Source: Nitratireductor alexandrii (lineage in GTDB: Bacteria; Pseudomonadota; Alphaproteobacteria; Rhizobiales; Rhizobiaceae). From it: DNA of 64,000 nucleotides. Each line of letters opens with the position of its first letter. Within the stretch, counting starts at the first letter, position 1. This document shows, piece by piece, positions 16,944-24,429 of the stretch. Both the position numbers and the translations under genes were made by a program. Location: positions 248,001 through 312,000 of the forward strand of contig NZ_RBVY01000004.1 in the NCBI RefSeq assembly GCF_004000215.1, given 5' to 3'. The notes under the pieces were generated by a model. It ran no database searches. It was given only the letters and a program-made list of their open reading frames with translations, and was not told where the DNA came from.

Positions 16944-16993
16944 TTGACATCGAGCGCCAGGTCACGATTTATGATATTAGAACATTTGTTCTA
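16944..16993 (+). promoter_or_regulatory. rightward promoter and GAAC-N4-GTTC operator of catabolic block B
   Basis: TTGACA lies at 16944-16949 and TATGAT at 16970-16975; the 20-base spacing is long, and other AT-rich -10 boxes start at 16967. A perfect 7-bp inverted repeat, TAGAACA-TT-TGTTCTA, covers 16978-16993, again with GAAC starting four bases after the -10. It precedes the ureidoglycolate-lyase-like gene by 30 bases. Confidence 0.65.
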
Positions 16994-17023
16994 TTATCGA
17001 CCAAAACAATCAGGAGTCCGCTA

Positions 17024-17518
17024 TTGATCAGTCCCGTCTTGTTGACTCCCGCAACATTCGCCCCGTTCGGTCGGGTTCTGCAGCCGGGATTGGGGTCGGT
17101 AAAGAGGATTCGCGACGGCGCGGTGCGGCTGTCGCAAAATCCCGATTTCCTGGATCGCGACGCCGACGCCGTCGACCTGGCGCTCGACTTTTACGACGTG
17201 GCCCCGCACGGCGCGCGGCTCGACGCGGTCCAGGCCGAGCGCCATCCGCATTCTGCCCAGCTTTTCGTGCCGCTCGCCGAGGCGCGCTATCTGGTGGTGG
17301 TGTGGCCGATGCATCCTGACGCCCACGCGCGCGCCTTTGTCGGCGGCCCGGGCCAGGCGGTGATCTACAAGCCCGGCATCTGGCATCACGGCATCGTCGC
17401 CATCGAACGCCAGACGCCGTTCGCCTCGCTGTTGTGGCGCACCAAGACCGGCAACGACACGGAATTCTTCGCGCTGCCAAAGCCGGTCGTCATCGATCTC
17501 GAGGGGCCGGTGCAATGA
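17024..17518 (+). CDS. ureidoglycolate lyase-family protein (AllA-like)
   Basis: A 164-residue cupin-fold protein of the ureidoglycolate lyase family (PF04115 type), which splits ureidoglycolate into glyoxylate and urea in purine/allantoin breakdown. Diagnostic features: PFGRVLQPG near the start, HPHSAQLFVPL (about 75-85) and FVGGPGQAVIYKPGIWHHGI (about 105-124, in part). Translation starts at TTG 17024, seven to eight bases behind AGGAG. It is the first gene of block B and overlaps hyuA by four bases (ATGA). Other allantoin genes are absent, so it may act on a ureido intermediate formed by the hydantoinase-type proteins. Confidence 0.8.
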   Translation: MISPVLLTPATFAPFGRVLQPGLGSVKRIRDGAVRLSQNPDFLDRDADAVDLALDFYDVAPHGARLDAVQAERHPHSAQLFVPLAEARYLVVVWPMHPDAHARAFVGGPGQAVIYKPGIWHHGIVAIERQTPFASLLWRTKTGNDTEFFALPKPVVIDLEGPVQ

Positions 17519-19317
17519 GCGTCCTGACCGCCGATATCGGGGCGCGCTTCGTCGATATCGCGCTGTCGGTCGACGGGACCTTGCATGCCCAAAAACATCC
17601 GATCGGCACGCACGAACCGGCCGCAGCCCTGTTGCAGGCGATCGACGCCGTGCTGGCCCGGCGGAACATCGCCGTACGCGATCTTTCGCAGATACGGATC
17701 GGATCGACCGGAGCGGTCAACGCGCTGATGGCGCGCACCGGTCCCCGGATCGGCCTGATCGTCACCCGCGGTTTCGCCGACACTTTGGCGCTCGCGCGCC
17801 AGAACCGCGTCGACCTTTACGATCCGGTCGCCCGCTCCGCCGGGCCGACCTTCCTGGTGGCGCGCGACGACATTGTGGAGATCGACGGACGCATCGCCGC
17901 CGACGGCGGGGAGGTCGAGGCGCTCGATCCGGACGGTCTGGCCCGGACGGCCGCGCATTTTCGCGAGTGCGGTATCGCCAGCATCGCCGTCTGCCTGCTG
18001 TTTGCCCATGTCGCGCCGGGTCACGAACGCCGCTGCCGCGACGTCCTGGCCGCAGAGCTGCCGGCGGCCGACATCGTTTTGTCGCACGAGATCGACCCAC
18101 AGCCGCGCGAATATGAGCGCATGGTCTCGACCTGCGTCGAGGCCTGGCTGCGGCCCGGCGAGACGGCGCTGATGACCGGCCTCGCCGACGGTCTTCAGGC
18201 ACGCGGCTTTGCCGGCGCGATCCGCTTCGCCGATGCCGGCGGCGCCCTCGTGGCCCAGGATCAGGCGCGGCGGCGAGTCTCCTCACTGCTCGGCAACGGT
18301 CCGGCAGCGGCGATCCGGCTTGCGGCCGCGACCGCGCGCGGCGAGGGCAAAAATCCGGCGATCGCGCTCGATATCGGGTCCACCAGCACCGATTTCGCCC
18401 TAACCGACGCGCAGGGCCCGGCCCTGGTCGACGAGGCGCCGTTTTGCGGCGTGCCGCTGCGCCAGAAAATGGTGGATATGGAAAGCATGATCATGGGCGG
18501 CGACAGCCGTTTCGAGACCGGGCAGGGCGCCACGGCCGCCCTCAGCGACGCGGTGGCGGCGTATTTCTTCGCCGCGCGCGCCGACGCCCCCGGTCTGCCG
18601 CAGGCCGCCGCCAGGACCGTCATCGACCAGGCCGAAACCGAGATCGCGGCACGTATCATCCGCCATGCCGTGCGCCGCAATGTCGATCCCGCCGGGGCCG
18701 CGCTGGTGGCGATGGGCGGGCTCGGCGGCGTCCTGGCCTGCGGCATCGCCGAAAAGCTCGGCATGGCGACGGTGATCGTGCCGGCAGCGCCGGCGGCCGC
18801 CGGCGCGCTCGGGCTGCTGTTGAGCGCGCCGGCGCTGTCGGCCGAGACCCGCATCGCCGCGCCGGTGCCAGACCTGTCCGACGCGTCACTGGCAAGAACC
18901 GCGCGCGCCCTGGCCGAGACGCTCGCCGCGCAGGATAAGACCGCGCCGAAAGATGCGCCGGCCGCGCTCTATGCGATCCGCGCCGCCGCAAACGGGCACA
19001 TGCACGGCTTTTCGCTCCGGCTCGGGAACCGGCCGCCCACCGTGGCGGCGATCCGCACCGCGATCGACACGCATTACCGCGCGCGCTACGGCGTCGCCTG
19101 TCCCGGCGAGGGATACGTGTTTTCATTGAGCGCCAGGCTCGAACACACCGCCTCGACGACGCTGCCAGCACTGAGCGGCGGCGCGGCGCAGACGGGCAAG
19201 ACACGGTCCGGCGTCGTCGCCACGCCCTGCGGCGACATGGTGGTGCGCGACGGCTGGTCCATCGCGCGCGCGTGCAACACGCATTTTCTCCTGACGCGGA
19301 GCCCGCACCATGGATGA
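17515..19317 (+). CDS. hydantoinase/5-oxoprolinase A subunit (HyuA-like), short form
   Basis: A 600-residue protein; typical HyuA subunits are near 690. The actin-like ATPase fold is visible in two places: TADIGARFVDIAL at the N-terminus and ALDIGSTSTDFAL near residue 285. GSTGAVNALMARTGPRIGLIVTRGFADTL and RQNRVDLYDP match the family core (segments). With HyuB this class uses ATP to open 5-membered cyclic amides (N-methylhydantoin, 5-oxoproline, hydantoin). The first phosphate loop is GARF where most members have GGTF, and the C-terminus is short, so ATP use may be altered. Start ATG 17515 overlaps the previous stop. Confidence 0.85.
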   Translation: MSVLTADIGARFVDIALSVDGTLHAQKHPIGTHEPAAALLQAIDAVLARRNIAVRDLSQIRIGSTGAVNALMARTGPRIGLIVTRGFADTLALARQNRVDLYDPVARSAGPTFLVARDDIVEIDGRIAADGGEVEALDPDGLARTAAHFRECGIASIAVCLLFAHVAPGHERRCRDVLAAELPAADIVLSHEIDPQPREYERMVSTCVEAWLRPGETALMTGLADGLQARGFAGAIRFADAGGALVAQDQARRRVSSLLGNGPAAAIRLAAATARGEGKNPAIALDIGSTSTDFALTDAQGPALVDEAPFCGVPLRQKMVDMESMIMGGDSRFETGQGATAALSDAVAAYFFAARADAPGLPQAAARTVIDQAETEIAARIIRHAVRRNVDPAGAALVAMGGLGGVLACGIAEKLGMATVIVPAAPAAAGALGLLLSAPALSAETRIAAPVPDLSDASLARTARALAETLAAQDKTAPKDAPAALYAIRAAANGHMHGFSLRLGNRPPTVAAIRTAIDTHYRARYGVACPGEGYVFSLSARLEHTASTTLPALSGGAAQTGKTRSGVVATPCGDMVVRDGWSIARACNTHFLLTRSPHHG

Positions 19318-20881
19318 TTCCCGCCTGCCGATCCTGCAGATGCGCCTCGACGGAATCGCCCAGGCGATGCAGGACACGCTGTTTCGCTGCGCCGTGTCGC
19401 CGGTGGTGCGCGAGGGCAACGACGCGGCCGCCGCGCTGATGGCCGCCGACGGCGAATTGCTGGCGCTGTCGGATGCTATTCCGCTGCTGCTCGGCGCGCT
19501 GCAGGGCTCGGTCGAGGCGATCCTGGCGCACTATCCGGCCGACACAATGCGGCCTGGCGAGCTCTATGTCATGAACGACCCCTATAGCGGCGGCACCCAT
19601 TTGCCCGACATCACCGTGGTGATGCCGGTTTTCGCCGGCCCGACGCTGATCGGCCTCGCCGCAACCATCCTGCACCATCAGGACGTGGGCGGCATCCGCG
19701 CCGGCTCGGTTCCGCCCGACGCGGTGGAAATCTTCCAGGAAGGCTTGCGCCTACCGCCGATGCGGCTGGGGCAGGGCGGCGCCGTCGACCCGGCGATCAG
19801 GCGGCTGATCGAGGCCAATTCGCGCGCGCGGGCAACGGTGCTCGGCGATATCGGCGCGCAGATCGCGGCCGCCAACCGCGCCGCCGAGGCGCTGGGCACG
19901 CTGGCAAGCGAACTGGGCACGGACGGTTTTCTGGCCGCAACGGCCGCCTGTCGCGACCGGGCCGAAGCACAAATCAGGGCGGTGATCGACGCCCTGCCGC
20001 CGGGGCCGTTTTTCGGCCTCGACGGTCTCGACCCGACGCCGGGCCTGCCGGAGATCGACGTGCACGCCAGGCTGACATGCGCCGACGGGCATTTCGACGT
20101 CGACTTCACCGGCACCACGCCGCAAGTGGCCGCGCCGATCAATTGCGTGCGCTCCGGGCCGCTGGCGGCCGTGTTCTACGCCCTGCTCAGCCTCGCCGGT
20201 CCGGCGCTGCTGCGCAATGGCGGCGTGCTGCGCGCCATCCGCCTGACCCTGCCGGAGGGCTGCATCATCAACGCCCGCCCGCCCGCCGCCGTCAACGCGC
20301 GCATGGGGGTGGTGCGCGCCACCACCTCAGCCGTGCTGCAGGCCGTCGCCCAGGCCGCACCCGACCGGATGCCGGCGGCCAATTCGGGCATGTCCTACGT
20401 GCTCGCCTTTTCCGGCCGCAACGGCGACGGCACACCCTTCCTGGTCACCGAGATCATCGCCGGCGGGGCCGGCGGCGGACCGCACGACGATGGCGCGCCC
20501 GGCATCTCGACCGATGTCGGCAACGCCATGAACATGCCCGCCGAGGCGCTGGAGGGCATGATCCCCGTGCGGCTCGTCCGCGCGCAGATCCGCCAGGGCT
20601 CGGGCGGCGCCGGCCGCTATCGCGGCGGCGACGGCATTTGCCGCGTCTACGAGGCACTGGCAGACGCGGTCGCCGTGTCGCTGCGCGGCGAGCGCTTCCG
20701 CCGCGTGCCCGAGGGCTTGCGGGGCGGCAGCGCGCCGGCGCACGCGCGGGCGCGGATCGTGCGCGCCGACGGAAAGCAGGAAGCGCTCTCGTCGCGCTCG
20801 GCGGTGACGCTCGACAAGGGCGACCGGCTGATCGTAGAAAGCTGCGGCGGCGCCGGTTACGGCGCGGCGGAGGGCGCGTGA
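19310..20881 (+). CDS. hydantoinase/5-oxoprolinase B subunit (HyuB-like)
   Basis: A 523-residue partner of HyuA. Family motifs are clear: VREGNDAAAALM near 35-46, VMNDPYSGGTHLPDITVV (about 85-102), ILHHQDVGG and GSGGAGRYRGGDG toward the end. HyuB supplies the amidohydrolase part of ATP-dependent N-methylhydantoinase or oxoprolinase. It overlaps hyuA by eight bases, so the subunits are translated together at similar levels. It is followed by a 123-base gap holding a small hairpin (20917-20932) before the IclR gene. Confidence 0.9.
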   Translation: MDDSRLPILQMRLDGIAQAMQDTLFRCAVSPVVREGNDAAAALMAADGELLALSDAIPLLLGALQGSVEAILAHYPADTMRPGELYVMNDPYSGGTHLPDITVVMPVFAGPTLIGLAATILHHQDVGGIRAGSVPPDAVEIFQEGLRLPPMRLGQGGAVDPAIRRLIEANSRARATVLGDIGAQIAAANRAAEALGTLASELGTDGFLAATAACRDRAEAQIRAVIDALPPGPFFGLDGLDPTPGLPEIDVHARLTCADGHFDVDFTGTTPQVAAPINCVRSGPLAAVFYALLSLAGPALLRNGGVLRAIRLTLPEGCIINARPPAAVNARMGVVRATTSAVLQAVAQAAPDRMPAANSGMSYVLAFSGRNGDGTPFLVTEIIAGGAGGGPHDDGAPGISTDVGNAMNMPAEALEGMIPVRLVRAQIRQGSGGAGRYRGGDGICRVYEALADAVAVSLRGERFRRVPEGLRGGSAPAHARARIVRADGKQEALSSRSAVTLDKGDRLIVESCGGAGYGAAEGA

Positions 20882-21004
20882 TGGCCGCCGCACGCGGTGG
20901 ACGCTTTCCGGACCGGTTTGCCTTTGGGCAAAAAAAGCCGATAAGGCGACGGCTGGGATTCGCAATTCCGCGCATTCGCCGCAGGACAGGTCGAGAGGCG
21001 CTCG

Positions 21005-21769
21005 GTGCTGAACGAGAACGACAAGGAAATATCGCTCACCTTCGCCAAGGGCCTGTCGGTGGTGCTGGCCTTCGAGGGCAAGGACCGATCCTTGTCGATG
21101 ACCGAGATCGCCAAGAAGGTGAACCTCAACCGGGCCGTGACCCGGCGGCTGGTGCGCACGCTCGAACAGCTCGGCTACGTCTCCTACGACCGCGGACGCT
21201 ACGAACTGACGCCGCGCATCCTGCGACTCGCGCAAGGCTTCATCGAGGGCCGGGGCATCTCGCAGCTCATCCAGCCGATCTTGCGGCAAGCCTCGCACGA
21301 TATCGGCGAATCGGTCTCCTTCGCCATGCTCGACGACCAGGACGCGGTCTATGTCGCGCATTCTTTCGTGCCGAGCAAATTCACCTTGAACATGGTGACC
21401 GTGGGCAGCCGCGCACCGCTCTTGCCGACCGCCGTCGGCCGGGCGATCCTGGCCTTCCTGGACGACGCCAAGAAGGAGGAGATCATCTCTTCCGAGCAGT
21501 TCAAGGCCTATACGGAAAAGACCGAGACCAATCACGACCGGTTTCTGGAACTTTTGACCGCCGTCAAGCAAAGGCGGTTCTCGTTCGCCGAAAGCGAATA
21601 TGTCGAAGGCGTCAGTTCGCTGGCCGTACCGGTCTTCGGCTCCAATTTCCGCATCATCGGCGCAGTGTCGATCATCTTTCCGAGCGGCACCTATACGGAG
21701 GCCGAGATCGAGCCGGACCTGGTCAACAAGCTCAAGCGCTGCGCCGCCGATATCGGCGCCACGTTCTGA
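21005..21769 (+). CDS. IclR-family transcriptional regulator
   Basis: A 254-residue regulator: N-terminal winged helix-turn-helix (about 12-75, SMTEIAKKVNLNRAVTRRLVRTLEQLGYV in part) and a C-terminal GAF-like effector domain (about 80-250) with PLLPTAVGRAILAF and GVSSLAVPVF. Starts at GTG 21005 behind GAGAGG. IclR proteins control aromatic, hydantoin and other catabolic operons and bind short palindromes near the promoter. It is co-transcribed with the hydantoinase genes, and the GAAC-N4-GTTC sites at the block promoters are its likely targets. It is the only regulator inside the 21-kb region. Confidence 0.9.
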   Translation: MLNENDKEISLTFAKGLSVVLAFEGKDRSLSMTEIAKKVNLNRAVTRRLVRTLEQLGYVSYDRGRYELTPRILRLAQGFIEGRGISQLIQPILRQASHDIGESVSFAMLDDQDAVYVAHSFVPSKFTLNMVTVGSRAPLLPTAVGRAILAFLDDAKKEEIISSEQFKAYTEKTETNHDRFLELLTAVKQRRFSFAESEYVEGVSSLAVPVFGSNFRIIGAVSIIFPSGTYTEAEIEPDLVNKLKRCAADIGATF

Positions 21770-21814
21770 GCGCGGCCGCCATGAGGAGCGCTCCTCCGGC
21801 GTGGGCGGCCTGAT

Positions 21815-22687
21815 ATGTCCGATCGCCGCACACGCCTTTTCAAGGGCCTCGACCTCGCCGCGCGCCTGAACGCGGAAAGCCGGGCGCTGGCCGCCGGCTT
21901 GAAGACACCGCCCGTTTGCCTGGTGCTGGCGGACCGCGAAAATGCCGGCGCGCGCGCCTACAGCGACCGGCAGGCGGCCACCGCCGCGCAGGCCGGCATC
22001 GCCATGCGCATCGCCGCCTATGCCGGCACGCCCAGTGCCATTCACGCACAGATCGACGCCATCGCCGCCGACCCAGACATCGACGCCGCGGCGATGCTTT
22101 TGCCGCTGCCGCCGGGCTGCGATCCGGTCGAGTCCGCGCTGCGGCTGGGACAAGAAAAGGACGTCGACGGCCTGCATCCCCTCAGCGCCGGTCGGCTTGC
22201 CGCCGGCCTGCCGGCGCGGCCGCCGGCGACCGCGATGGCGTGCCTTTTGTGCGCGCAGGAGATTTTCGGCGCGCTGCGCGGCCTCGACGTGACGATCGTC
22301 GGCGCCTCGCGCATCGTCGGGCGCCCGCTCGCCACGTTGCTTCTCGACGCCGAGGCAACCGTCACGCTGTGCCACGTCGCCACGCGCGACCTCGCCGCCC
22401 ACACGCGCCAGGCCGATCTGGTGGTGAGCGCGGCCGGCGTACCGGGGCTGATCGGCGCCGGCCATCTCAAAGCGGGCGCGGCCGTGCTTGACGTCGCCGT
22501 GACCGCCACGCCGGACGGTCTGCGCGGCGACGTCGATCTCGCCGCCGTCGACGGCCATGCCGGTCTCGTCTCGCACGTGCCGGACGGGGTCGGCCCGGTC
22601 ACCACCGCCTGCCTGTTCCGCAACGTCGTGGAAGCCGCGCGCGCACGGCGCCGGCCGGCGGCACAAGCCACGCGAACGGCTCACTGA
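21815..22687 (+). CDS. FolD-like protein lacking the catalytic Lys and Gln
   Basis: A 290-residue FolD paralogue. It keeps Tyr49, the KDVDG loop (about 114-118), a nucleotide loop GASRIVGRP and the Asp after KDV. The catalytic Lys is replaced by Gln53 (YSDRQ for Y-x3-K), the VQLPLP glutamine by Leu (MLLPLP), and PCTP by PPAT. In characterised FolD enzymes the Lys and Gln are needed for the cyclohydrolase step, so this protein may be dehydrogenase-only, act on another pterin, or be a binding protein. A normal FolD is present at 7643-8503 in the same presumed regulon, which makes simple redundancy unlikely. Confidence 0.8.
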   Translation: MSDRRTRLFKGLDLAARLNAESRALAAGLKTPPVCLVLADRENAGARAYSDRQAATAAQAGIAMRIAAYAGTPSAIHAQIDAIAADPDIDAAAMLLPLPPGCDPVESALRLGQEKDVDGLHPLSAGRLAAGLPARPPATAMACLLCAQEIFGALRGLDVTIVGASRIVGRPLATLLLDAEATVTLCHVATRDLAAHTRQADLVVSAAGVPGLIGAGHLKAGAAVLDVAVTATPDGLRGDVDLAAVDGHAGLVSHVPDGVGPVTTACLFRNVVEAARARRRPAAQATRTAH

Positions 22688-22704
22688 CGCATCGAAGGCT
22701 CTCC

Positions 22705-23298
22705 ATGCAGACAGACCACAACGCCGACATCGCCCTCAAGAAAACGATCCGCCAGACCTGCCTTGCCCGGCGGGACGCGCTGGCGCCAAGCTGGCGCGCC
22801 GACATCTCCGCCCGGCTGGGCAGCGCCGACGGTCCGGCGATCGCGCTCGATCCGGGGACCGTGGTCGCCGGCTTTCATCCGATCCGTTCCGAGCTCGACA
22901 TCCGCCCCCTGTTGGCGCGGCTGGCCGGGCAGGGCGCGCAATTATGCCTGCCAGCGATCGTCGACGCCCACACGATCCTGTTTCGGCGCTGGACGCCGGG
23001 CGCGCCCCTGGTGGAGATGGCGCTCGGCACGGTCGGCCCCGGCAACCAGGCCGAAACGCTCGACCCCGACATCATCCTGATGCCGCTGTCGGCCTTCGAC
23101 CGGTATGGCGGCCGCATCGGTTATGGCGGCGGGTTCTACGACCGGGCGATCGCGGCCCTGCGGACGCGCGGCCTGTCGCCGCGCCTGATCGGCGTCGCTT
23201 TCGACTGCCAGCAGGCAGACCGCGTGCCGACCGAGCCGCACGATGTCGGGCTCGACGAAATCCTGACCGAATCGGGTCTGCGCCGCCTGCCATATTGA
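22705..23298 (+). CDS. 5-formyltetrahydrofolate cyclo-ligase
   Basis: A 197-residue ATP-dependent enzyme that recycles 5-formyl-THF to 5,10-methenyl-THF. The family signature is present at the C-terminal half: MPLSAFDRYGGRIGYGGGFYD (about 131-151, in part), with the glycine-rich ATP loop and the N-terminal basic helix KKTIRQTCLARRDAL. It is the last gene of block B, 17 bases after the FolD-like gene, and is followed by a terminator. Placement in a catabolic operon, beside two FolD proteins, points to a heavy flow of formyl- and methylene-folates rather than housekeeping use. Confidence 0.9.
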   Translation: MQTDHNADIALKKTIRQTCLARRDALAPSWRADISARLGSADGPAIALDPGTVVAGFHPIRSELDIRPLLARLAGQGAQLCLPAIVDAHTILFRRWTPGAPLVEMALGTVGPGNQAETLDPDIILMPLSAFDRYGGRIGYGGGFYDRAIAALRTRGLSPRLIGVAFDCQQADRVPTEPHDVGLDEILTESGLRRLPY

Positions 23299-23325
23299 AG
23301 CGGAATGCCGTCGCGCCCGGCACCG

Positions 23326-23347
23326 AAAAAGCCCGCGCCGGCTTTTT
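23326..23347 (+). terminator. rho-independent terminator after block B
   Basis: AAAAAGCC and GGCTTTTT form an 8-bp stem around a 6-base loop; the T-run lies on the 3' arm and the A-run on the 5' arm, so it can act in both directions. It sits 28 bases after the cyclo-ligase stop and ahead of convergent ridA. Confidence 0.75.
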
Positions 23348-23419
23348 GCCATCGGCGCGGGCCCAAGGGCCGGTTCGCTGGAGCCGGTCTACTTTTCGTG
23401 CAATCGCAGGCCGGCTCCA
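23331..23419. other. stacked alternative hairpins between the cyclo-ligase gene and ridA
   Basis: GCCCGCGCCG (23331-23340) can pair perfectly with CGGCGCGGGC (23353-23362), which would compete with the terminator stem. A second 9-bp stem pairs 23379-23387 with 23411-23419 (GGAGCCGG/CCGGCTCC core). No T-run follows either. This could be a layered bidirectional terminator or a small structured RNA. Confidence 0.45.
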
Positions 23420-23441
23420 AATTATCGTTTTCACGCGTTCA

Positions 23442-23846
23442 TCATGACCGGCGCGCGGCCACGGCCTCGATCTCGACGGTGAATTCCTCGCGCGTGAAAC
23501 CCGAAACGATCATCAGCGTCGAGGCCGGGGCGGGATTGGAAAACAGCCGGTCGCGGACCGCCATATAGGGTTTCATGTGCTCGCGGCCGGTCACGTAGGC
23601 ATTGATGCGGATGATGTCGGAAAGCTCCATGCCGCCCTCGGCCAGAATCGCGCCGATATTGGCAAAACACAATTCGGCCTGGGCCTGCGTGTCGGCCGGA
23701 ACCTGCCCGTCCGGTCCGATTCCCAACTGTCCCGAACAGAAGATCAAACGGCTGCCGGCCGCGACCTCGACGCCATGGCTGTAGGCGGCGAACGGCGCGC
23801 TGATCGTCTTGGGCAGAAGGAAATTAAGCGAAGAATTTGAATTCAT
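23442..23846 (-). CDS. RidA-family (YjgF/YER057c) protein
   Basis: A 134-residue RidA-like protein with the fold hallmarks SHGVEVAAGSRLIFCSGQLG near 22-41 (in part), AQAELCFANIGAIL and the C-terminal EEFTVEIEAVA. RidA enzymes hydrolyse reactive enamine/imine intermediates; catabolic relatives act as deaminases or hydrolyse ureido compounds. ATG 23846 gives the usual family length; an earlier in-frame start at 23894 adds 16 atypical residues. It converges with block B and diverges from the ferredoxin operon, sharing the intergenic operator, so it likely belongs to the same pathway, perhaps removing the imine made by the DadA-type oxidase. The usual catalytic Arg position is occupied differently, so an active imine deaminase is not certain. 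Confidence 0.88.
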   Translation of the reverse strand: MNSNSSLNFLLPKTISAPFAAYSHGVEVAAGSRLIFCSGQLGIGPDGQVPADTQAQAELCFANIGAILAEGGMELSDIIRINAYVTGREHMKPYMAVRDRLFSNPAPASTLMIVSGFTREEFTVEIEAVAARRS

Positions 23847-23944
23847 TGCAGGATACCTTTCAGGTTGGAATTCCGCATCTTGGTGTCGCGCCACAGATCG
23901 CGAAAAACACCCCGTGAGGCGGCAGGCTTGGACTGCCGGCTTGC

Positions 23945-24012
23945 TTGACAGCCCGATCCGATACTCTTACAAATATGTGATCGATAAAAGACGAAATGTT
24001 CGTTAATCGAAC
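23945..24012 (+). promoter_or_regulatory. promoter and operator-like sites in the ridA/ferredoxin gap
   Basis: TTGACA (23945-23950) and TACAAA (23968-23973), 17 bases apart, form a promoter toward the ferredoxin gene. Downstream, GACGAAATGTTC (23990-24001) read on the other strand is GAACATTTCGTC, one base away from keeping the palindrome of the 16980-16991 site at each of two positions. It overlaps a second dyad, GTTCG-TTAAT-CGAAC (23998-24012). Both contain the GAAC/GTTC half-sites found upstream of blocks A and B. Confidence 0.55.
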
Positions 24013-24093
24013 TATCCACATCTTCCTCGCCCGATCCGACCGCCAGACGGCATGCTCGGACAGGGTGCCGGGCTCAAGCTGGACATTGGCCGC

Positions 24094-24429
24094 ATGGACG
24101 AAAAGGTAAAGATCGTTTTTCAATCGGTCGACGGCGATCGCAGGATCGAGGTTTCGGCGCCGGCCGGAACCAGCGTGATGGAAGCGGCGATCATGAACAA
24201 TGTCGGCGGCATCGAGGCCGAATGCGGCGGCGCGTGCGTGTGCGCGACCTGCCACGTCTATTGCGACCTCGTCGCGCCCGACAGCCTGCCCGAACAACAG
24301 CTCGACGAGGACGACATGCTCGACATGGCGGCGGCCGAACGGCGGCCGGCAAGCCGCCTGTCGTGCCAGATCAAGCTCAGCCGCGAACTCGATGGCGCCG
24401 TCTTCATCCTCCCGGAGGCGCAGGTTTGA
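24094..24429 (+). CDS. [2Fe-2S] ferredoxin, adrenodoxin/putidaredoxin type
   Basis: A 111-residue electron carrier. Cluster ligands are Cys44, Cys50 and Cys53 in AECGGACVCATCH, and Cys91 further on: the C-x5-C-x2-C-xn-C pattern of bacterial redox-partner ferredoxins. ATG 24094 starts directly at the beta-grasp domain (MDEKVKIVF); an earlier ATG at 24052 would add 14 residues, and neither has a strong ribosome site. It overlaps the reductase gene by four bases and so forms with it the electron supply of the Rieske oxygenase. Confidence 0.92.
   Translation: MDEKVKIVFQSVDGDRRIEVSAPAGTSVMEAAIMNNVGGIEAECGGACVCATCHVYCDLVAPDSLPEQQLDEDDMLDMAAAERRPASRLSCQIKLSRELDGAVFILPEAQV

Noticed and set aside
20327-22684. 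785-residue open frame on the minus strand
   Set aside because: Covers HyuB, IclR and FolD-like genes in antisense; those have firm family motifs.
23299-23441. 6S RNA gene next to the cyclo-ligase gene
   Set aside because: The gap is shorter than a 6S RNA and lacks its long bulged hairpin; reported only as a structured region.
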